From contig NC_087067.1 in assembly GCF_963678635.1 (NCBI RefSeq), positions 35,665,966 to 35,729,965 on the forward strand: 64,000 bases of DNA, given 5' to 3'. The DNA comes from Symsagittifera roscoffensis. Taxonomy: Eukaryota > Xenacoelomorpha > Acoela > Convolutidae. A program made the position numbers and the translations under genes. Below, in pieces: positions 59,832 through 64,000 of the stretch (within the stretch, counting starts at the first letter, position 1; each line of letters opens with the position of its first letter). A model generated the notes under the pieces. It was not told the origin of the DNA and searched no databases. It was given only the letters and a program-made list of their open reading frames with translations.

Positions 59832-62450
59832 TCAGACGGAGAATGTTTGAGTTTTGGACCCGCAGTAGTCCACCCAATAGTTTTCTTTAGTTTTCTTTTT
59901 CACTCCATCTTTCAAGTGCATCTTCCTGCTTAATTCGTGTCCCGCTCTCTGTCTTCCCCTCCTTTGGTTGTTCTCGCTTTCAATATACTGTCTATCATAA
60001 CCCCGCCGAATTTGGATACCGCCGTCCGTTTCCTGGTACTTTTCCTTGATCATAGTTTGGACCTCCGTGTCCACCCCCTTGGATTTTTCAGCTCCGCTTC
60101 CTTCGGATAAGTTTGATCTTCCAATTCCGTCTTCTACATCTTTAGGCACCTTTGGTTCATTTTCTTCCGCATTTCGCCCTGGTGCTGTTGTTGAGTTCCC
60201 TGCGTATTTAGAAATTGTTATCGGCTCGTACTCCGAATCTGCCTCCTCCGCTGGTGAAAATTCTCGCGTTCTGTTATCCGCCTTACTCTGTGTGCTTGCT
60301 TTACTCTGTGTGCTTGTCCCCACCGCCTGTTCGTTTGCTGCTCGTTTCAATTCCGCCCGACGTTTCCATGCACTTATGGCTGGGGGTGATAGTGTTAGCT
60401 TGCTCGCAGTATTTGGCGCGTTGGTCTTGATGACTTTCTCAGCAACCCCACTTTTCCTAAGTACAGAGCCATTTGCTAGAGTTAGAGTGTGCTTAGATTC
60501 GCTAACTACTTTTTGGTTTATGGGTCTATACCTTTTATTGCTGTCCTTAAGTCGTTGGAACAAAAGCTCGGTCCGTTTACTTGGCTGTTTGGACTTGCCC
60601 CCCAAGGCCTGTTTCCCGTCAACCATTGGTGTTCCATCCGCCGCCGAAACTAGTTGATTCTGTGTCAGTCGTCTAGGGTGGTTCATGTGATCGACATCAA
60701 ACTCAACGTCGGATCGTTCCTCCCAATCCGTTGCCATGGGTTGGAGACGTTTCTGATTTCTTAGGTCAGTAGAATCTAAATAGGCAGATTTTTGTTTCAA
60801 CACTCTGGCCCAATTTAGGTTTTGCAGAATTGGCTTTTTCGTAAGATTTCGAAGGACCGTATTTGCTTCCCTGCCGTGATGAGCTTCAAACGGCGATATT
60901 TTGAGAGTAGCATTCGGAGCAAATCTTAGAGCACTCAAGGCTCGTTCTATCATTGATTCTAAATTTCCGCTATCTTTTTCTTTTGCGTAAGTTAGGACAA
61001 AGTTTTTCATGCTGCCAATGGTACGTTCAACACATCCGGTTGCACGATGATCATTCACGGGTGAATAAATTATTTCTATTCCTTCGGAATTACAAAATGA
61101 TTCAACTGCATTCGATGTGAAACTTGATCCTTGGTCCATAAAAATTTTCCTAGGGACACCATGTTGAGATATGTATTGTTTAATGAACTTAAGGACCTTA
61201 TCGCTTTTATTATTCCCGCAGATCATTGCAGAGGGCCAGCGTGAGAATCGATCGACCGCTACCAAAACATATTTACTCGATTCATTTAAGTATCTAATCG
61301 GACCCCAAAAATCTAGCTGTAGACATTCATTCGGCTCCCGTGGTTCATAAACTTTCCCAACGTCACCTTTAGCGCATAATGGTTTAAGGCTTTTACCTGC
61401 ATCCGTGCATTCCTTGCACCCATCCGCAGCTGCGACTAAACTTCGGTGGAGATAGGGAAACCAGACATCCCTCGCAGCCTCGAACATATTCGAGCGCCCA
61501 TGGTGAAAAGAATGTAGGCGATTGACTACAGCCTTTCTGAGTGGTATGGGGATGACGAGTCGTTCGTCCATCCACAGGCAATTTTCCCGCACGTGGAAAT
61601 CATGTGTGTGCTGTCCGAGGTAGGCACCCATTGCTCTGACCTTCTTTTCCAATTCCGGGTCCTTACTCTCCACCAGTTCTTTTATCGCACGCATCTGAGG
61701 GTCCCCTTTATAATTCGCTTCAACTAGCTTTAGGTTGAATAGTTCTGGCAGTGCACTGCTTTTTCTGATGATCTTGCAGTCCCGGGGAATCACTGACATG
61801 ATTACATTTCCTCCTGCTGGGTATGCCGCCGGAAAGAGTTCACCTCCGAATGCCGAAGGAATGGAGATTACAGTGTTGCATCGGATGTCCCTAGTGTGAT
61901 GTGTCTCGGCCTCCAGTCGTGCGTCTACTATCTCCACCTCGCTGCTACTGCCGCTTGTTATTTCTGGATGTTTCAACAATAATTTATTAAGTTTCTTCAA
62001 ATTAAGTGATGTCATTGTAGAGGTATTTGTTTTGATAGATCGATAACTTGTTTTGTTAAAAGGAGGACTACTGTTTACTGTGGAATTAATATCAGACTCA
62101 CGTAGTTTACATTCAGTAATTGACTTTACTACTTTCGCGCCCTCCCGGTCAGTACACTCAGCTATTCGTTTTACTGGCTTCTGATTGGTTGGCCGACGGT
62201 CACGCGTTTTGACGCCCTCTTCCGATGGAAAGTTAATTCTATCGTTTCCAACTTGTATATCTTTAGCTGAAACAACTGATTTCCTTGATGCTTTAATAAT
62301 CCCTTTATTGGTATCAATATAACCAAGTGAATTGGTAATTGACTGCAATTTAGCAACTGTGAACGTGTTATCATAAAGACTAACTCTTGTTGCTTCCCCC
62401 ACCGGATGCCTTGATAGATAATCCGCCAGGCCAATTTTAGCCCCAGGCAT
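59832..62450 (-). CDS. Ty3-3 RNase H end, integrase and tail
   Basis: 872 residues are open. Residues 1-20 are the end of RNase H (ADYLSRHP). A linker runs to ~290. Integrase has the HHCC finger (H-S-F-H-H-G-R ... C-K-E-C, ~313-348), D380 (LQLDFWGPI), D439 (IFMDQGSSF) and E475 (GCVERTIGSMK), a D,D-35-E core. A hydrophilic tail of ~330 residues follows. The stretch RYRPINQKVVSESKHTLTLA with GSVLRKSG lies near 640-670 and resembles the tail module of Ty3-1 and Ty3-2. The Met used here is not a natural start. A TGA 40 bp upstream separates it from the RT part. Confidence 0.9.
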   Translation of the reverse strand: MPGAKIGLADYLSRHPVGEATRVSLYDNTFTVAKLQSITNSLGYIDTNKGIIKASRKSVVSAKDIQVGNDRINFPSEEGVKTRDRRPTNQKPVKRIAECTDREGAKVVKSITECKLRESDINSTVNSSPPFNKTSYRSIKTNTSTMTSLNLKKLNKLLLKHPEITSGSSSEVEIVDARLEAETHHTRDIRCNTVISIPSAFGGELFPAAYPAGGNVIMSVIPRDCKIIRKSSALPELFNLKLVEANYKGDPQMRAIKELVESKDPELEKKVRAMGAYLGQHTHDFHVRENCLWMDERLVIPIPLRKAVVNRLHSFHHGRSNMFEAARDVWFPYLHRSLVAAADGCKECTDAGKSLKPLCAKGDVGKVYEPREPNECLQLDFWGPIRYLNESSKYVLVAVDRFSRWPSAMICGNNKSDKVLKFIKQYISQHGVPRKIFMDQGSSFTSNAVESFCNSEGIEIIYSPVNDHRATGCVERTIGSMKNFVLTYAKEKDSGNLESMIERALSALRFAPNATLKISPFEAHHGREANTVLRNLTKKPILQNLNWARVLKQKSAYLDSTDLRNQKRLQPMATDWEERSDVEFDVDHMNHPRRLTQNQLVSAADGTPMVDGKQALGGKSKQPSKRTELLFQRLKDSNKRYRPINQKVVSESKHTLTLANGSVLRKSGVAEKVIKTNAPNTASKLTLSPPAISAWKRRAELKRAANEQAVGTSTQSKASTQSKADNRTREFSPAEEADSEYEPITISKYAGNSTTAPGRNAEENEPKVPKDVEDGIGRSNLSEGSGAEKSKGVDTEVQTMIKEKYQETDGGIQIRRGYDRQYIESENNQRRGRQRAGHELSRKMHLKDGVKKKTKENYWVDYCGSKTQTFSV

Positions 62451-62489
62451 ATGTTCAATGACAAAATCAAAAGGAATAATTCTATCGAT

Positions 62490-64000
62490 TCAACGAGTCA
62501 ACCGACTGAACAGAGTTTTGTTTTTCTTATTGTTTCCATTCAATAATGATACCAAAGCCTTGTGATCTGTCACTACAGTAAATTGCCGCCCGAAAATATA
62601 ATTTCTAAAATATTCGGAACCCCAAACTACGGCCAGCATTTCTAGCTCATTTGTCGAATATTTCTTTTCGGCCGCATTTAGAAAACGGGACGCAAATGAT
62701 ATAGGTCGCCAACCCTCGGCGCCTAGTTGTTCGAGTACCGCCCCCAAACCATTATGGCTTGCGTCGCACACGATGCGTATGTCCTTATGCACATCAAAAT
62801 GCTTAAGTTCGACTATGTTCGCGACTTGTTTCTTAAGCAATTCGAACGCTGTTTGGCAGTCAGTTGTCCAGAGGAATTCGTTTTTCTTACTAAGCAGCGG
62901 ACGTAGGGGCGCCGAAGTTTCTGCCAACGCAGGTAAATATTTGTGAAGGCTATGGATTGACCCCATGAACGACTTCAATTGAGAGAGCGTTTTCGGGGCA
63001 GCTAATTTGTCAATCGGATCTGTTTTCCGCACCATTGGTGTAATCCCTGATTTTGTAATCCGGTGGCCTAACCATTCGCAAGTATTTTTCGCAAATTGAC
63101 ATTTTTCTAGTTTCAAAGCCATATTTTCTCTATCTAATTTCGCCAAAATCTTCTCCACCAGGGCAATATGTTCAATCTTGGTACCTTTTGAAATCACTAA
63201 TATATCATCAATGAAAGCATGCGCGCACGGAAATTCAGCCAGAATGGCATCCATGACCCGTTGAAATTCCGCCGGCAGGGTTGTCAATCCATAGAATCCT
63301 GTCTTGAATCGATATGTACCGGTAGAGCGGCCTCCCACCAACGAAAAATTACAATGTTTGCTAGTATTTTCATTTAAAGGAAGTTGACCGTATGCGTACG
63401 TGAGATCCATCGTTGTAAAAAAAACATCCCCCTGTTTGCGTTCGCTGATCGTTTGCCCTACAATGTCCATTAGTTCTTCAATATTGGGCATTTGATATTT
63501 ATTTTTATGCACTTGCTTGTTTAATTCTCTGGATTCCAGTGCAAGTTTTACCGAACCATCCTTTTTCACTGTGATGACAATAGGTGAAAGAAAATATTTA
63601 TCTGAACATTCTTCCAATTTTTGGATATGACCTTGTTCCAAAAGTTTTTCAATCTCCTTATCGACTTTTTCCTGTAATGTTATGGGCACTCGCCTACCCT
63701 TTTGTTGAATTGGAGTTAGATTCTTGAAGAATTCGGCCTGCACTTTATAATTTCGGATGCGCCCTACCCTGCGAAAAAGATGTTGAAATTGCTTACTGAA
63801 ATGTGTCTGCCAATCATCCAAGTCATTGTCCGTCGCCACAGGTCCTTCTTTTGAATGTATGCTGTTCACCCCTTCTGTCGATGGTGCTTGTATCAACATC
63901 AGTCCTAGTGGTGGCATTAAATCCCTGCCATTAATAGACGGTCTGCACCCTCCGATGACGTTGATATCCGCCGAACAAGTCCATCCATTGGAATGAAGCG
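62490..64000 (-). CDS. Ty3-3 protease end, RT and RNase H (partial, runs off the edge)
   Basis: The frame is open to the window edge, so the Met at 63917 is not the start. The beginning (INGRDLMPPLGLMLIQ) is the protease C-terminus. RT follows with KLEECSDKYFLSPIVITVKK, FTTMDLTYAYGQLPL, and HAFIDDILVISKG (F-I-D-D as catalytic motif). RNase H has IVCDASHNGLGAVLEQ, STNELEMLAVVW and VVTDHKALV. It ends at TGA (62490-62492), where related elements have Trp after S-R-L-T-R. Otherwise no frame break is seen. Confidence 0.92.
   Translation of the reverse strand, partial: LHSNGWTCSADINVIGGCRPSINGRDLMPPLGLMLIQAPSTEGVNSIHSKEGPVATDNDLDDWQTHFSKQFQHLFRRVGRIRNYKVQAEFFKNLTPIQQKGRRVPITLQEKVDKEIEKLLEQGHIQKLEECSDKYFLSPIVITVKKDGSVKLALESRELNKQVHKNKYQMPNIEELMDIVGQTISERKQGDVFFTTMDLTYAYGQLPLNENTSKHCNFSLVGGRSTGTYRFKTGFYGLTTLPAEFQRVMDAILAEFPCAHAFIDDILVISKGTKIEHIALVEKILAKLDRENMALKLEKCQFAKNTCEWLGHRITKSGITPMVRKTDPIDKLAAPKTLSQLKSFMGSIHSLHKYLPALAETSAPLRPLLSKKNEFLWTTDCQTAFELLKKQVANIVELKHFDVHKDIRIVCDASHNGLGAVLEQLGAEGWRPISFASRFLNAAEKKYSTNELEMLAVVWGSEYFRNYIFGRQFTVVTDHKALVSLLNGNNKKNKTLFSRLTR

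Larger units (their letters stand above)
59538..64000 (-). mobile_element. Ty3/gypsy LTR retrotransposon Ty3-3, 3' part
   Basis: The minus strand carries the end of protease, RT, RNase H, integrase and tail, then a polypurine tract and one LTR. Gag and the 5' LTR lie beyond the right edge. Coding is almost intact, with one nonsense codon seen (62490-62492), so this copy is young. It is related to but clearly distinct from Ty3-1 and Ty3-2. Confidence 0.9.

Noticed and set aside
60046..60657. 203-residue plus-strand ORF
   Set aside because: It is antisense to the well-supported Ty3-3 integrase tail and has no domain.
62171..62470. 99-residue minus-strand ORF overlapping the Ty3-3 integrase ORF
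   Set aside because: It is an alternative frame of the RNase H-integrase linker without independent support.

Overview
This window looks like AT-rich nuclear DNA from a eukaryote, most likely an invertebrate animal, and it is almost entirely nested transposable elements. The evidence is several Ty3/gypsy-like LTR retrotransposons, a Polinton/Maverick carrying a GT-AG intron, a tandem LINE-like repeat and a SINE insertion. I found no confident host gene, rRNA, intact tRNA, operon or CRISPR array. The species cannot be named from the sequence.

Layout. 491-9002 (minus): an old, frameshifted Ty3/gypsy element with extra ORFs upstream of gag and a repeated leader (9.0-9.65 kb). 9749-17333 (plus): a very young Ty3 element (Ty3-1) with apparently identical 280-bp LTRs, a 5-bp target duplication (attac), a tRNA-Ser-like primer site and a SINE inserted in its reverse transcriptase. 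17.3-19.0 kb: unassigned sequence. 19047-24482 and 24483-29959 plus 46033-46518: two head-to-tail ~5.4-kb units, each holding remnants of a LINE (ORF1, endonuclease, RT). The second unit is split by a complete-length 16,067-bp Polinton (29960-46026) with AGTAGTATTG...CAATACTACT termini and a 6-bp target duplication (cacatt). The first unit preserves the empty site. 46.5-50.0 kb: a CRE-like cluster, a dispersed repeat (X1) and an old plus-strand Ty3 integrase remnant. 50018-57191 (minus): a second, recent Ty3 element (Ty3-2) inserted into that integrase. 57297-57496: a 200-N assembly gap. 57497-59537: repeat X2 plus gag and RNase H remnants of an old Ty3. 59538-64000 (minus): the 3' part of a third Ty3 element (Ty3-3), inserted into the RNase H remnant and running off the right edge.

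The Polinton carries, in order: small unknown ORFs, a degraded D-V-E-G-F protein, retroviral-type integrase, minor capsid (penton-like), a small basic pX-like protein, double-jelly-roll major capsid, adenovirus-type cysteine protease, a 3.6-kb segment bounded by inverted repeats and TTAA with three unrelated ORFs, protein-primed type DNA polymerase B with N-terminal zinc fingers and an intron, and one more small ORF. Most genes are interrupted by one or a few stops or frameshifts, so this copy looks non-functional as assembled. I could not see the packaging ATPase usual for the group.

The most interesting points are the dated insertion series (LINE, tandem duplication, Polinton; old Ty3, Ty3-2 and Ty3-3), the inverted-repeat segment inside the Polinton, a conserved unnamed module after the integrase in all three Ty3 elements, and gag start codons formed exactly at the LTR/primer-site junction. 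Many frameshifts sit in A/T homopolymers and may be sequencing or assembly errors rather than decay.
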